In this document: positions 50,563 to 63,926 of the stretch, piece by piece
How the letters are laid out: each line of letters starts with the position of its first letter
How positions within the stretch are numbered: position 1 is the stretch's first letter
Source: Augochlora pura
Lineage: Eukaryota; Arthropoda; Insecta; Hymenoptera; Halictidae
Direction: 5' to 3'
DNA length: 64,000 nt
Assembly: GCF_028453695.1 (NCBI RefSeq)
Contig: NC_135777.1
Span: 9,165,714-9,229,713 of the forward strand
The notes under the pieces: generated by a model
Database searches by the model: none
Seen by the model: only the letters and a program-made list of their open reading frames with translations
What the model was told of the DNA's origin: nothing
Position numbers and translations under genes: made by a program

Positions 50563-53500
50563 CTTAGAGAATCTAGATTAAGAAGCTAATGTATTAATTT
50601 AGGCAAAAACTATTGCATATATTTTATTTACTCGTAACCCTTTAAATTGTTATTATATATAATATTATATGCATTAAATAACAAAAAGAAAAGAAACTGT
50701 GAGACAAAAGTACGAATCGAAATTATTGTTGCAACTGTAAACAATCCTTTTGTGAACTAAACGAACACGTTTCCTTCGTTCTAATTTCCAGGAAATCAAC
50801 TTGTTACCAAAATCGATCCCGTAACTGCAAAATCGTTGGAAACAAGAAACGATTCCAAGGTTCCTTTTACTTACTTCTAATTGTTCTAATCTGCCACGAC
50901 AGCGAGCCGATCGTCAGGTCTTCCTGTGTTTCGCGGTGTCGTCGTTCGCACTTTGGTAACGCGCTAAAATCGTTAATATCATAGAGCCAGCACGTACTCG
51001 GCACTGGCGCGGTAAAATTTCTTCCAAGCTGTCACTTCTTCCAGCAAATGTATCAACACGATCGCATTTTCGTGGTCGGCGAACTGTTTGCAGACGACGG
51101 TCAAGGAAACCAGCGCGGGGAGGACAAGAACAAGCGTCGCTTCAGAGGATGTACCGACCAAACTCTCAGCCGTTTTCTTCTGAATCGAAGATCAACTGAC
51201 AGGCTCTTCGAGAACGTAGCGATCATCCGTCGAAGCAAAAATATATTCTCGGTCGCTTCGGATAGCAATCTCTGAACTTCGATGCGACTGACTTTGAACA
51301 CTCGAAATCCCGCGGAAACGTATCAATGATAATCCTCGTGGAGATCGACGGCTGTAAACAACGTTGAAGTACAGTCACTCGGTGATGGGAACACCAGCTT
51401 CTTTGCAATTGATTTTGCAAGAAATCTCGCAGCAGATTTAGCAACAGTTTTTGCAATTGGAAGACTGAACTATCGAAAAGAACAGGACCTCGCGAAGCAT
51501 ACGATTCTAAGATCGTCAAATTGTACAGCACAGTTTTGGTTCCTCCGGATCTCCGACGAATTTCGAGCTGTTAGCTTCCTGTGCCAAGGGAGCCCCCGTT
51601 CAATTGCCGTCGACACGAGTTTCGGATAATATTTGTAGCCGATGATATCGTTGGTTCGAAGACGATTGCTTACGGTCGCACTGATTCCAGTTCTCTGATC
51701 CGACGTCCGTGATTCTCGTTGCAATCGTTCCGGTATACGTTTCAAGTCAACATTTAATAGCTTGATCCGCGAGAGACGGTGCGTGGAAATGAAATGAGTG
51801 TCGGAGAGCATTGAAGCGCTAAAAGCTACCTGCCACCTCCCACTAACTATCATGGTGGATGCCTGTCGAGTAGAAACGTTACCGTGCGTTTCCTAGTCGA
51901 TCGAGTGACATGCTGATGACAACCGTGAAGGGGGATGTCCTCGTTAGTTGCCTTTAAGGACGCGTGATTCTTTCGGACCTTTAAGATACGAGCGAACCAA
52001 TTCGATTATTTTTCAGGACAATCGATTAATGCTTTATCTTGGAAATTATTTCAATTGATTTTTCGCGGTTTGAACAGAACGAGACAAATTTAGAGCACCA
52101 ACGAAAGTGCTGATTTGATCAGATTCCAACTTTTACGTTATTTCTGTACTGTTTTAGCGCTTCATTAAATGGACCGTTTATTTTGAAAGTGGAGTAAGTC
52201 CATTTTCTCTTGTTTCGAGAAAATTAAAGGCTAACATATTTGTTAAATAAAATATTTAGGCAAATTATATGAAGTCTGGCAATGTTTCTACTGTTTTATC
52301 AATATGTAATTTGATTATATAAATTTGTTTTATTCATATTTTACTAAACTGATGTATACTTACGGGCGGCAAATGGACTTGCAACACTTTCAAAATTAGA
52401 CAATTGTAAATATCGTTTAATTTCAATTTTGAAAAATCAAATATCACTTGAAATATGCTTTATATTAATCCAATTTTCTTTACAGATAATGACACGACAT
52501 AAAATCGAAGTAGTATTTTTAATTTTGGACGCTAATTACATTGTGAAAATTACAAGATATTGATAGTATTTACATATGCTCTGCATGTGGCAGTGTTTCG
52601 ATATATGCGTGATGTACCGGAGTATATGAGGTAATAAATGCTTGATGTCTTCATATTTTTCATAAGTAATAGGCCTGGGATCTTGGTACAAAGGCGCCAG
52701 GCCGATTTTTTTTTAATTTTAGCGGTCTTCCAGGACGTGTAGGTAACTTTATAATTTTAAATTTTTTGTCCTTCATCGATGTTTTATATAAAATATATAG
52801 TGTATGGTGCACTTTTGAGAAACCTCATCCAATATATTTGCAACCAATTTACCTGCTCTCCCATTAGTGTTTTTTCTCATCTGTTTTTTAATCGCATTTT
52901 AAAGATTTTTTTATTGAAACGAAATGCTCTCGTTCCATTTCATGTAATATGACACGTAATATAAAACAAATGTAAAATAACAGGTTACTAATCGGCAACC
53001 ATCTGCTAAGCCTCCTACCTCTGTCAATTTGGACTTGCACCACTTTCATAATCGATGATTATGCAATTTCATTTACCGACCAATTTTAAATTGTACAAAA
53101 CAAAGGAATCTTTTAAGAAATTAAACACGGACTAAATATACATAAAAAATTTACATTAAATTAAAGATGAATTACGTGATATATCATTTTTTTTTCTAAA
53201 ATGGACTTATACAACTTTCAAAATAAACGGTCCAAATAATAATAATTTCACAAAATTAAAGTATTTTATCTTATGAAATTACTGCTGAAATCATTCATCT
53301 TTATTAACTTGTACGTGAGATCGATTTTTTCTTTTTTTTTTTAAATTAAATTAGACAGTAAAACGTGTTGGAAAATATGTACATGAACAATCTCAATTTT
53401 TATCATTGAAAAAACATTGAGAACGGCAACATTGGATATAGAAACACTCCTTTCATTTCGAGAGCACCTTTTTGACTGTTCAACGAATCAGTTCAAATAA

Positions 53501-55729
53501 TGTCAGCGAAAGATAGAACAAAAAACTAGAACTACGAAATTATTTATGACGCGATCTTACAAAGTAGCCACCGAATCAGCAGTGAGTTGTTTCTTCGCTT
53601 GTTCAAATAAAGTAGCATACAAATATTTGAAAGTAGTGGTCGTCGCGATAAGATAACGTTTCATTTGAATTACAAGCGTACAAACGGTGTAATTAAACAT
53701 TCGGAACCGTAATTGGGCAATAAAAAGGAAACTTCGATTCATATCGTTCACATTTCCAGAGATATGATTTACATTATACGATTTAAGTTTCGTTATTTAC
53801 ATTTCATGATTTCCTTTTCGTTATTCACATTTCATGATTTCCTTCTCCTAATTTACTTGTTTGTAATTTGCTTTTCGGAATCGATTCTATTCGATTCTCC
53901 ATTACGCGTTTATAGATTCCTATAAAAGTATTTTATATTTTTCATTTGCTTCGAAAGAAATGTTTCATTGAATAGCATCTGCGACAATAACACGTCCCGT
54001 AATAATAACGTCGCCAATAATATTTACAGCAAATGACAGTCTCTACGTGATCGTTCAATATTTCTTGTTCTTTTCGTAAAGAAATTGTAGAAATCGACCG
54101 CGAAACGAATTATATTTCCCGCTGAAATAATTGAGTGAGAAACGTCGTGTTACAAATGACGATAAAAGAACGTGACAGTTTTTCGAGGTGCTTCGCCGTG
54201 GTACAATTTGGATTTCCTATTGACGATTAAGGGGAACGATTAAATGTTTACTAGACGAAGACAGCATAAGAAATCGCGACAGTCCTTCGTGCACAGATGG
54301 AATGAGCCTTGCCCCAGTGACGCCGAGGTCGACATATATGTTTCCATTTTTCATATTACCTTACTCGAGAAATCTGTTTCACCGCGACGCGATTTGTGGC
54401 GCCACGAATCGCGTCCACTCTTGCTTCTCTTCGAAATTAGTGAATTGAACATTGCGACGCCCTCTAATTATTCTACCGGCGGTTATCATGAAAACACGAA
54501 AACATTTCACACAAATGCTAATTGCTTTTGTTCTTTCTATTTCTTTGCGGTGACATCTTGACTAACAGTCAAAAAAGGACATAGAAGTAAACATTGACAG
54601 AACGTAACATTAATTTGACACTAGCATAAATTTGATTTCGACGCCATATATTTAAATAAATATACAGTGGAAGAAAACAATTTTTTATGGTATATTAAAG
54701 TACATAAACGTCAAAATACAACAAACTTTCGATTTAGTATAAAATTTTATAATTATATACGACGACTTATTAAGTTAAGTTCAAAAGTTATAAGAATACA
54801 TACTTTTAAAGTTTTTATTACTAGTTTTATTATTATCCGCTATTTATTTACTGTTCGCTTTATGTATTTTTTTCGTTGCAACTTGTATGACCGATTTCAC
54901 GTTATGAGACTGAACAATCGTGTATAAAATGCTTGTGAATACAATTTGTAATCTCAATTCGTTAATGCATCTTAAGAAATTTTTAAAATTAGAATACATT
55001 GACGTCATATGGCAAAAATCGATAAAAAATGCAATATAATATTACAAATTTCTTCAGATGCATTAACGTGCAAAAGTTGCAACAAGTGAAATACATTTTA
55101 TAAATAAATCATAAACTCGTGTACTGTATAGAGATATAAAACGACATCGATAGTATATAAACAATAATTAAAATAACTTCAAACTTCTTGAAATATATTG
55201 TTAAACAATATGTGTATAAAACTAATAATAACAATTTAACAAAAAAATTTGTAAGTCGACTGAATACTTACGCGGCGTGAAAATTCGATGTTTCTTTATA
55301 TTTCTTCTATGTTTATTGTATTTTGATATTTATATACTCTAACATACGGTAAAGGATCTTTTCCTTTCAATGTACATTTATTTAAATATATGGCATAGAA
55401 GTCCAATTTATGCTAGTGTTCGAATACTTTTGGAAGTAAGTGTATTCTATTTTTTCTCACCATTTTACTCGCAGACACTTCTTTTAGAGAAATATATTTC
55501 GCTATTAAAATATGTTGTGTCAAATGAGATTCAGTGAACTAAATGTCAACTAAAATCGCCTTGCATCTGATTAGAATTTATTTGAAATTTGTATGCTTTG
55601 CCGTGATATAAATTTTAACAGTTCAACGCATTGAATTAAGAAAGCAATGTTTAGACTATAGTCCATTTGCTATACAATATACTTTAGAGCCAAGAAGTCG
55701 CTTTTGGATATTCGAAAAATAGATTTTAA
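50563..55729. other. Mostly non-coding; GC-richer island at 50.9-51.9 kb
   Basis: Between 50940 and 51900 the sequence is GC-richer and carries several overlapping minus-strand frames (51470-51853, 51223-51531, 51101-51301, 50979-51161) that read like protein in pieces but match no family I know and do not join by clear splice sites. Either side is AT-rich with no supported gene. It may be a decayed gene, a leader or alternative exon of a minus-strand transcript, or chance. Confidence 0.35.
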
Positions 55730-55972
55730 CCCCTTGCCGTGCCATTTTCTTTACAATTACTATGATTAGTATTTCTTCGATCACAGTAATTTCTTAGAAG
55801 AAAAAAGAATTTTATATTTATTGCGCACTTACATCTACTCGAATGTTTAAATATTGGTGAGAGGAGAATAAAATTTGATTCCTGCTTAAAGGAGCAGATG
55901 AAATTTTATAACTAACAGCTTATTGTTATAAATTTTCATCCTGAGCCTGACTCGTTAAAATACGGCAAGGGG
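55730..55972. mobile_element. Complete TTAA-flanked (piggyBac-like) MITE, 243 bp
   Basis: TTAA duplications at 55726-55729 and 55973-55976. The ends CCCCTTGCCGTGCCATTTT and ...AAAATACGGCAAGGGG form inverted repeats of 11 bp or more. Same length as the copy at 47695 but a different interior. Confidence 0.85.
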
Positions 55973-55976
55973 TTAA

Positions 55977-57672
55977 AAACCATGGTTTTCGTTAGAAAAT
56001 TCTTGCAACAATTAATAGTTGCGGACGTGGAAGCGATCAGAACATAGAAATTATCACGCTGCGCTTATTTAACGACCTTGAGAAGGTTTTTCGATGCTGT
56101 CGCTTTATGAAAAACGTCGGGAAAACCTGCGCGACAAATCACCGTGATAGAATAAACATGCTCCAGTCCATGGAAAGGTACCGTTAGAATAAAAAAGAAA
56201 TAAGTATGCTGTTAAGTAACAATCTAAAACTTGCTTCTCAATTTCTATATTACGTTATTTATTATATATATTTCTCCTATGTTACGTTATGTATATTACG
56301 TTGTTATTCCTATATTACGTTGAATTGATAGACACGTGACAAGAAATTATTCAATTTCGTTAGGGTCGTGTGTCGATGTCTGTCGGCCAGTAAAGAGACT
56401 TTAAGCCTAATTTCGCGCGCAAAGAGCGAAAAAAGAGGCTGGTCGCATAACTTGTTTACGTAGACGTTGTTTCAATCCCAAGGATTTATTTTATGGCGCT
56501 GGAATCGATGATTCACGTTACAAAGAAAAAGTCACAATTTAATATCTTTTTTCATGTAACTGACCTTACGATTTTTTTTATCACAGAACTGTAAACGTAT
56601 AGTCACGCTATTGTGCAAAAAAACACACACACACAGCTACAAATGTTTGGGCAAGTTAGGATAAGACGACAGATCGTCTTAGCATGTATCAAATTGCATT
56701 ATTTTGTTACAAAGCAGAAATCGAATGCCTGTCGAATTTGTTTCCATGGCTTTCCTTCTTCGTTTCAATTAATTGCATAAACATAAGTTGTTTGAAATTA
56801 TAAATCACGCGATTTTTAAGCAGGCGGCTGCCGACACATATTTAAGGAAACAAAGCCGTTAAACGTATCCCTATAAAATCATCTTTTCAATCTGATGATG
56901 AATAAATAAATTACCGATAAATTAAAAAATCTGAGTTCGTTTTGAATGTCAAAACTATCGGTGAAACCGTAAGGGGTATCGTAGCTTAATAAATAAAAAA
57001 AAGATTAAAAAATTTGGGACCAAGTAGAAATTTTGCGAAGTACGATAATAAACGTATTGTTGTCGAGGAATGAGAGAGGTCGAAAGAGAATTTCACGGTG
57101 AAAAACGTAAGATCGTTTGCGAAGGATCAGAAACACTTTGGCGGAAGTTGATAGAAATAGCGTGGATATCCCAATGTTGCGTACGAAAACAGTTCGGAAT
57201 CTCTCCCTTCCGCGATTCCAGTAATCGCACGCTCGTAATCATCCGAACGAATTATCCCCGGCTGATTGTAACCCCGCCGTAACACGTGTTCATTGTCGAG
57301 ATCTTTAAAAGTGGTTCGAACCGGTTGCGTTCCGAGAATAATACAATGCTCTAGATCTTTCCGATGTCCCCGCGCCGCGATCCTGGATCTTTAATTACAT
57401 GAAATTCGCGCGGTCTGCTTGCCGGATACGCGGAAGAAAAGCGCCGTCCGCGGACGTTCGAAAATATTTCGAAAACAACAGTTTCGAACTTATTATTAGT
57501 AGCGAATAAAAGACGGGGACGACAAGTAGTAACGAGAAGAATTGATTAAAAATTCGTACTTTTCCCAAAAACGTTGACAATAGTTTATAACAATTTCTGT
57601 GAAAATCGGTGCTCTGATATTTTTCAGATTGATGGTCCAAGAATGGAAAATCGGACACTATTGACATTAACG
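55977..57672. other. No gene seen
   Basis: AT-rich with a short (CA)n run near 56622-56634. The frames at 57070-57282 plus and 57395-57667 minus lack domains and context. Confidence 0.45.
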
Positions 57673-57676
57673 TTAA

Positions 57677-57918
57677 CCCTTAACACTCGAGTGGCGCCTC
57701 TGAGGCACCACTGAACATCGTTATATCATTTCCAAAATAATTTTGACAATATTAAAGATCCTACTGTTTAAAAAAGATTGTTAAAATCGTAACAATTTTA
57801 CGATTCACTAAACTCTATTTCATATTCATAAATTGTACTAAGTTATATCAAATGGAAATGCAGCTGGTTAAAATAGCTATTTTAGATTTGGGCTTAAAAT
57901 GGCTTCGATTACGAAGGG
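57677..57918. mobile_element. TTAA-flanked (piggyBac-like) MITE, 242 bp
   Basis: TTAA at 57673-57676 and 57919-57922. The ends CCCTTAACACTCG and ...TTACGAAGGG share only about five terminal bases as an inverted repeat. Length and target site match the copies at 47.7 and 55.7 kb, but the interior differs. Confidence 0.65.
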
Positions 57919-59010
57919 TTAACTTTAACTTACTTTTATGAATATCAATAATTCTTCGACATTTGGCTACAATTAATGTAATCGGTATATGAATATAACA
58001 ATCTCAATGTCAACATTTTGAACACATTTGAACGCTTTAAACTGAAATATTTCAAAACTACGTAATATATGTGGATAACTATATCACATGTATTTGCACA
58101 AACTGTCGCTTGAACATACAGATGCAACTCTTATTTGTCGATTTTTGGTACTCAGTGTTGATTTCTTACGTGGCCTTCCTGCTCTTAATTGAAGAAGTTC
58201 CATCTGTCTTCAAACTGTTCCAGCACCTATTTCTACATCATTGTTTAAATTGATTTCAGCTGTGATATCAATTACAGAACAAAAACGGTCCTTCGCATCC
58301 AAGCAAACGATATACGCGACTATCCATGCTGTCAGTCGTTTTTCGTAGCCTGCCGCTTTTCAGTCGATCGGATCACAGATCAGTCTTTAACTATTCATAC
58401 CACGCCTGCTTCCAAGCCGTTTCTAAATTGTTAACAATAGTTGCTAGCCCGGCAAACGTCTCCTTTCGGACACGCAGTTTTCAACCCCTGATTCAGGCGT
58501 AACCGGTGAATGATAGACGAAAGATAGTTCGTCCGACACTGAACCGCGTCGTAAATTCTCTTCCCCAAATATTGGACTTACGTCACTCGATAACTGTGCG
58601 GGTCAAATGACGCGGAATGAATTGCTAAATTTCACGTTGAGTGACTTTAACCACTTCTATTGCGATGTAGTAGAAAACACTCGCGCGTTCGAAACTTCGG
58701 TTTATTAAGGTCCGCCTGTGTATGACGAGGATGAATTCGAATCGTCAAACTGTGCTTCATCTTGATTTATGGCGACCTGTCATCCGTCCACGAGCGATCC
58801 CGCCCCTCTTCCTTGTGTTCAACCGTACCGGCGAAGAATTTTGCTTTTCCCAGCTTCGACGGGACGCGAAAATCACGGGTTTTCAAACGAATGTTCAGGT
58901 CGAACGGAATTCTGCTTCCCCGGTCTCGTCGCTGGACCGAGATTTCACGTTTGGATGGGAAATGATAACGGGAAGCAGAAAATAGTAAAAACATCAGAAT
59001 ATCGGAACAC

Positions 59011-59027
59011 GGGGGGGGGGGGGGGGG
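59011..59027. repeat. Poly-G run (17 G)
   Basis: An uninterrupted G run followed by CACC, the same 3' neighbour as the G run at 32315-32333. Confidence 0.85.
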
Positions 59028-61103
59028 CACCTTATTTCGATGTAATAATCATTTAATTACTTAATCGTTTAACGCTAAAACTACCGAGCTTTAAACGTAA
59101 CCAACGTTATCATAATGTCTGAAACATTTGGAATGGAACATTTTTATTTTACATAAAGATCCACCGTCTGTTTATCACTGTTACGTCAGCGTTATCCTTA
59201 CGAGTAGCAAATTGTCTCCGATACTCTTATCTAATAAATTTCATCGTTTATCGCGCAAACAGTGTGAATTAGAATGCTGTGAATTTCGTTGAATGACACA
59301 ATGATCTATTGAGTAAGTACGAGTCAACGACGTTAAACATTCTCCAAACGATTGATGTCTAATTGGTTTCGGTATATTGTTAGCGTATATTGATGGTTCA
59401 CTGCGTGATCGCCTAAGCGCGATTGTAAATTCGATAAGTGTGCCAGCACTTATTTACAGAGAGCAGCGGATACCATTTTGTAGGCTGGCTTGCAACTTTT
59501 ACCTTACCGACGGGGATAAATAGAGATAACGACGGCTATATGGCGGACACACGAATATATATAATTGTCAAATTTTAATCGGTTTTCTGGCCGGATTTAT
59601 TTACGCTTTTATATATTTTTAAATTTAAAGAAAAAAAATGTACTTAACGTATCATTGTCTACTATAGCAAGAGAGAATTATAATTTTTAACTATTTATCA
59701 TCAAAATTGGTTACAATTTATACTTGTTAGAGTTTGAAATGTTTTCATATATTTTCAATAGTTTCTTTCGAAAATCAAACGACTTCTAATATTAAGGTAT
59801 TCAATCAATAAACTACAAATTTCTATGCGAACTCGCGCTTTTATTCTATCGCAAGTGCGATCAAAATCTCAGCGATATTGTTACTTATTCCAAACCTTCG
59901 AAGACTTTTTCATTTTATACATTAACATTCACGAAAATGTTCTGGACATTTCGCTATCGAGGTCAATGAAAAATGATTCTACACGTTGTCCAAAGTAGAA
60001 GAGAAGCCCCGACGAACCTCAAGACATTTCCTATTCCGCTGAGAGTTTTAGATAATTGTTTGCGCCGTAAGTCGCGCAAAACCCTCAGTCTATTAATAAA
60101 TCTTACTACATCGTATTCAAGTTGATTAGTACAGAATCTTCGTAAATTGATTTCATTTGCCTTCGACTCTACATCTGTGTATTGGACCAATATATTCGGA
60201 CAAATTGCAAGCCTGCGATGGCCGTGATCCCCTTGTCGCGTTGCTGGATTATTGCTGCGAGTAAACGGGATTATGAATCAAAAATAAGCAGATAGATCAG
60301 GAAATCAGTGTGAGAACAAACAAAGAAGTGCAAAGAAATCGCAGATTTCGCGCTACGCAATACTTATCTACATTCCGATCCCCTCGAGGCTAGAAGCTAA
60401 GTGTCTATATTGTTACTGTATTGTTTATACTACTTTACTATTTATTTATTTATTTTATTGTAAATGTGGCGGCCGCAAAAAATCGGCGAAATTGTAATTA
60501 CCCCCGGGGCATTCTATCTATCAATATTAGTAATATTACGTTAATATTAATTTCGCTAATCCTCGCCTCGATTCTACATTAATCGAGCACTCTCGCTTAA
60601 ATTTTACAAACATAACCGACCTATCGTGTCCATAGAAATTATGCAACAAACTCAGCTCTGTGCCACGGAAGGTAACCCCGCTCCAGAACTCAGACATTCT
60701 TTACAATATGTTTTTCCTGCATATTTTTCCTCGAATAAGAAATTCGAGCATACTTTGGATCCACTATATTACCATAGAAAGTTCTGGATTATTAGTACGA
60801 ACGTACAAAAGGAAATCAAACTTGGTCGGTTGGAAGTTTCAATCAAACGAGATATCTAATTGAAAATAAGCAATTTCATTTCAACAAATGCGACGTTTAT
60901 GTAATTTGTATAAACCTAATACAAGTTCTGGATCATATAGAAGGGTTAATGAGGAACGCTACTCTAAAAATTGCATGAAATTACAGCAAGTTTTATCGTC
61001 GCTAATCGAGTGCGAAGGGTCAGCATCAGCGAAACGTTGAAAGAAGTAGGTCTTCGCAAGCCGTTTGTGAAAGACACAGAAATATAAACGGAATAAGAGA
61101 GAA

Positions 61104-61115
61104 AAAGAAAGAGAA

Positions 61116-61150
<35 letters not shown>

Positions 61151-61152
61151 AA
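61104..61152. repeat. (GA)n / (CT)n microsatellite
   Basis: GA and GAAA units on the plus strand give a long CT tract on the minus strand, just inside the intron that would start at the donor 61180. The Ser/Leu/Phe-repeat frames over it are artefacts. Confidence 0.85.
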
Positions 61153-61180
61153 AAGCAAAAAAATCGTGCGTGTGACTTAC

Positions 61181-61266
61181 GGAGTGCGGTTTGCCAAGTC
61201 TCGGAGAAGTTGCCCGAATTGGGAAACAACCGAGCGGCGATGGGTGAGCAGAAACCTTATATAGGG
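61181..61266 (-). promoter_or_regulatory. TATA-box promoter and leader exon on the minus strand
   Basis: On the minus strand, a consensus TATATAAGG (61255-61263) is followed about 30 bases later by the expected start zone (about 61230). Then comes a splice donor, CACTCC then GTAAGTCA, with GT at 61179-61180. No start codon of note lies between. This looks like a real promoter with a short non-coding first exon. Its gene is unknown; the SV2-like gene, 15.6 kb downstream on the same strand, is one candidate. Confidence 0.5.
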
Positions 61267-63926
61267 GAGGCCACGAGCCACTAATCACCCCCACTCCGTT
61301 CGGCAAGAGCCAATGCAAGCCTGGAGTCGAGGCAACGAGACAAGGAAGAATCGTCGTCGTAGAGAAGTGACAGAGCCTCGGCATCGTGGTTCCTCCGGCT
61401 CCGAGCGTCTTCGGGACACTTCCGGTTTCACGGCTGCCGTCCGAGGAACACGAGGGAGGACACGTGTCTCTTCGGTATAAACACAGAGAATAAACGCGAG
61501 TACTCGCGGCCCGTTGCGTAATTAACGAGGCCGATAGGCTCGCACGAGAGAAAACGATACAGTCGAAGTCGGACCGACCGCCGCGACACGCCGATACGAT
61601 TAGGATTTTCGTGGGCCGGCCGGCTCGATTATCGTCACAATTAATTTTGAAAACCGTACCGAGGGGGGAGGAGACGCCACGAATTCCACGGTGCCATCGC
61701 TGACTGTCTTGCGATCGTAAATCTAGACAAACGAACGGACTGATTTATTGTTTCGCCGCTGAACTTGCGCGAGCGTCGACGTTGCGACGTTACTCGCTCC
61801 TTGCCGCTCTTTCGAATACGATCTTGTTTTTTTCTTTTTGTTTAACTATGATCTACTACACCGTACCATTTCTCGTAAATATTCGCTCGGTAGTAAAAGT
61901 CTGCGTACACCTTCCAACAATTAATCTCCACCGGTGACTTTTTTAGTTTTCGTTCATGGGTCGACGTCACTCTATTTGAAAATTAAGATTATTGTTCGGA
62001 AGAAATTTATCTAGATTGTCTTCTAGTCGTAAACGTTGACAAGATAATCTATTAACGAATACTTCGATTGCTTTTTAAGACAGTGTTTCCGGACAGTGAG
62101 AGAAAAGTCACTTTGAAGTGGCAGGTCTCATAATCGTCAATCAGATGGCGCAATCAACATTAACACAAACGAAGTAAATAGAAAAACGAATAACGTGAAG
62201 ACGACAGACCTATTTATAAAACGCGACACCATGATTCGAAACGGAGACTGTACTACCATCATCGCCAAGATGCAATATTTGTCTTCGCAAGACTCGAAAG
62301 CACGTAATTACCAAAAAAATCAACCGACAACGTCCCAAAACCAAAACACCGCGCGTCACTGCTATCAAACACAAGGGAGAAAGATATACTCGATTTCATT
62401 TTTCATTGCCGTCGTGTTGTGAAATTGTTGAACCACTCGTTCGCAGATTGCAAAATTTTATTTCAGTTTAATTTACAGTTTGCAATTCGAAGAAAAATCT
62501 ATGCAAAATTCTGTGCTTCACTTGAAAAGTATGCGATTCGCGGGATAAACGCACCTAAGTGTAAAATTAAATATTTTATATTTCGCATGAAATGTTAAGC
62601 TGCAGATGAATTTCTCACAATATAATCAGCTCCGTTTGTACGAGTACAGAGTCCGATAATATGCGAGACACTCGCAAACGCCCAAAAGCGATTATGAAAT
62701 ATTTATTTCGGCTTGCGCGACCGCGGGAACAGTTGGATAAACATCGATCTTCCATGGCAGCGAATTGATGAATCACCGAGTTAATTGAGGAGGTTCCGGC
62801 CGAAATGTAAACGAAAATACTAACTAATTGCCGCGGCGACGGCAGCCACGTAGAGTCCACGGAATTGTAAGAGATTTCTGAGGATTTGATAATGGAACGA
62901 TTGTTTGCGATAAGTCTTAAGGGGTGTTAACCAGCGCCAAAGTGGAACCAGATTTTCGCTGTTGTGCAATTTCGTGACTAACAGGGAAATTCCGCAAAAT
63001 AGTGGCTATCAATTTGGTATTTGCCCCTGTTCGTTTGTCTTGTGTTCTTTTACAATCGTTCCTGCAACGATAAATGTACTGCAAATATCTGCATAAGGTG
63101 TTAAGGATTGCCTCCATTATTGTCACCGCGATATCCGAAATAAAACGCGGGTTTTTTAACCCTGATCCTAACAAGTTGAATTCTCCATGCAAGTATCTCG
63201 ACCAATCGATTGTATTTCTTATGAATACGATTTTCATAGGGCTACTTATTTTAGCGTACGCTCGAAACTGGCATTGATCAAAAGTTTTCAGTTTAAGAAA
63301 GTTACAAAGAGATTATAGAAAGATATATGTCATAGCTAAAAATGAAATTTTCGTTGCTCAACACCAGTCAAAACGACTAGTTTCTCATTTTTTCCATTCA
63401 TAATTCCTGATGTCATATAAATGTCTCTACGGGAAGTTTTACAATTCAATCGTATATTATAATAGAAGCCTTACGAAATTCAAAATAAATCCAATCTTGT
63501 AATTATTGTAAATTAATATACATTACTTGCATTTAAAGCTCGGTGTGCTATCAAGTCTGTGAGATACCTAACTAGCATATTCTCTGCAAGAAGTAGAAAC
63601 AGTAAGCCATGAACAGACGCGTCAACCAATACTATTTGAAATCAATGAATATCCAAACTCGAAATTCTTAAGAAAATATTTTACAATATTTTATTATCTT
63701 CCATCGTTCCACTTTTGTGTATTGAAAATTATATAACGTGCGAACGAAATATTTAAATAAATTAAAATTGGGGAAACGTTAATTCTGAATTCGCTATTAT
63801 TTGAACGACAAAATTATATATTTTTTGAAAATTATTTTGCAACTACTACAAAATTGTAAACGTAACATTTTACGATAGAGCTGTCGCTCTTTGCAAATTT
63901 CACTTTGAAGTTCTCGAATGTGAAGT
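61267..63926. other. GC-rich upstream flank, then no gene seen
   Basis: From 61267 to about 61800 the sequence is GC- and CG-rich, fitting promoter flank of the minus-strand TATA site. Beyond that, short frames on both strands (62195-62422, 62615-62860, 62917-63237) have no domain or splice context. Confidence 0.45.

Larger units (their letters stand above)
57923..61174. other. No gene seen; poly-G tract and (GA)n repeat
   Basis: Contains a run of 17 G at 59011-59027 and a (GA)n-rich tract at about 61104-61152. Four overlapping frames at 58722-59056 arise from a GC-richer patch and have no domain. Short frames elsewhere are unsupported. Confidence 0.45.

Noticed and set aside
51470..51853. 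127-codon minus-strand frame as a gene
   Set aside because: Cannot be joined to neighbours by splice sites and resembles no known family; kept only as part of the 51-kb island.
59069..59336. Possible further TTAA element (TTAACGCTAAAACTACC ... GACGTTAA)
   Set aside because: The ends do not form an inverted repeat beyond the TTAA itself.
60959..61384. 141-codon minus-strand frame
   Set aside because: It crosses a TATA box, a splice donor and the CT microsatellite; better explained as promoter plus intron.
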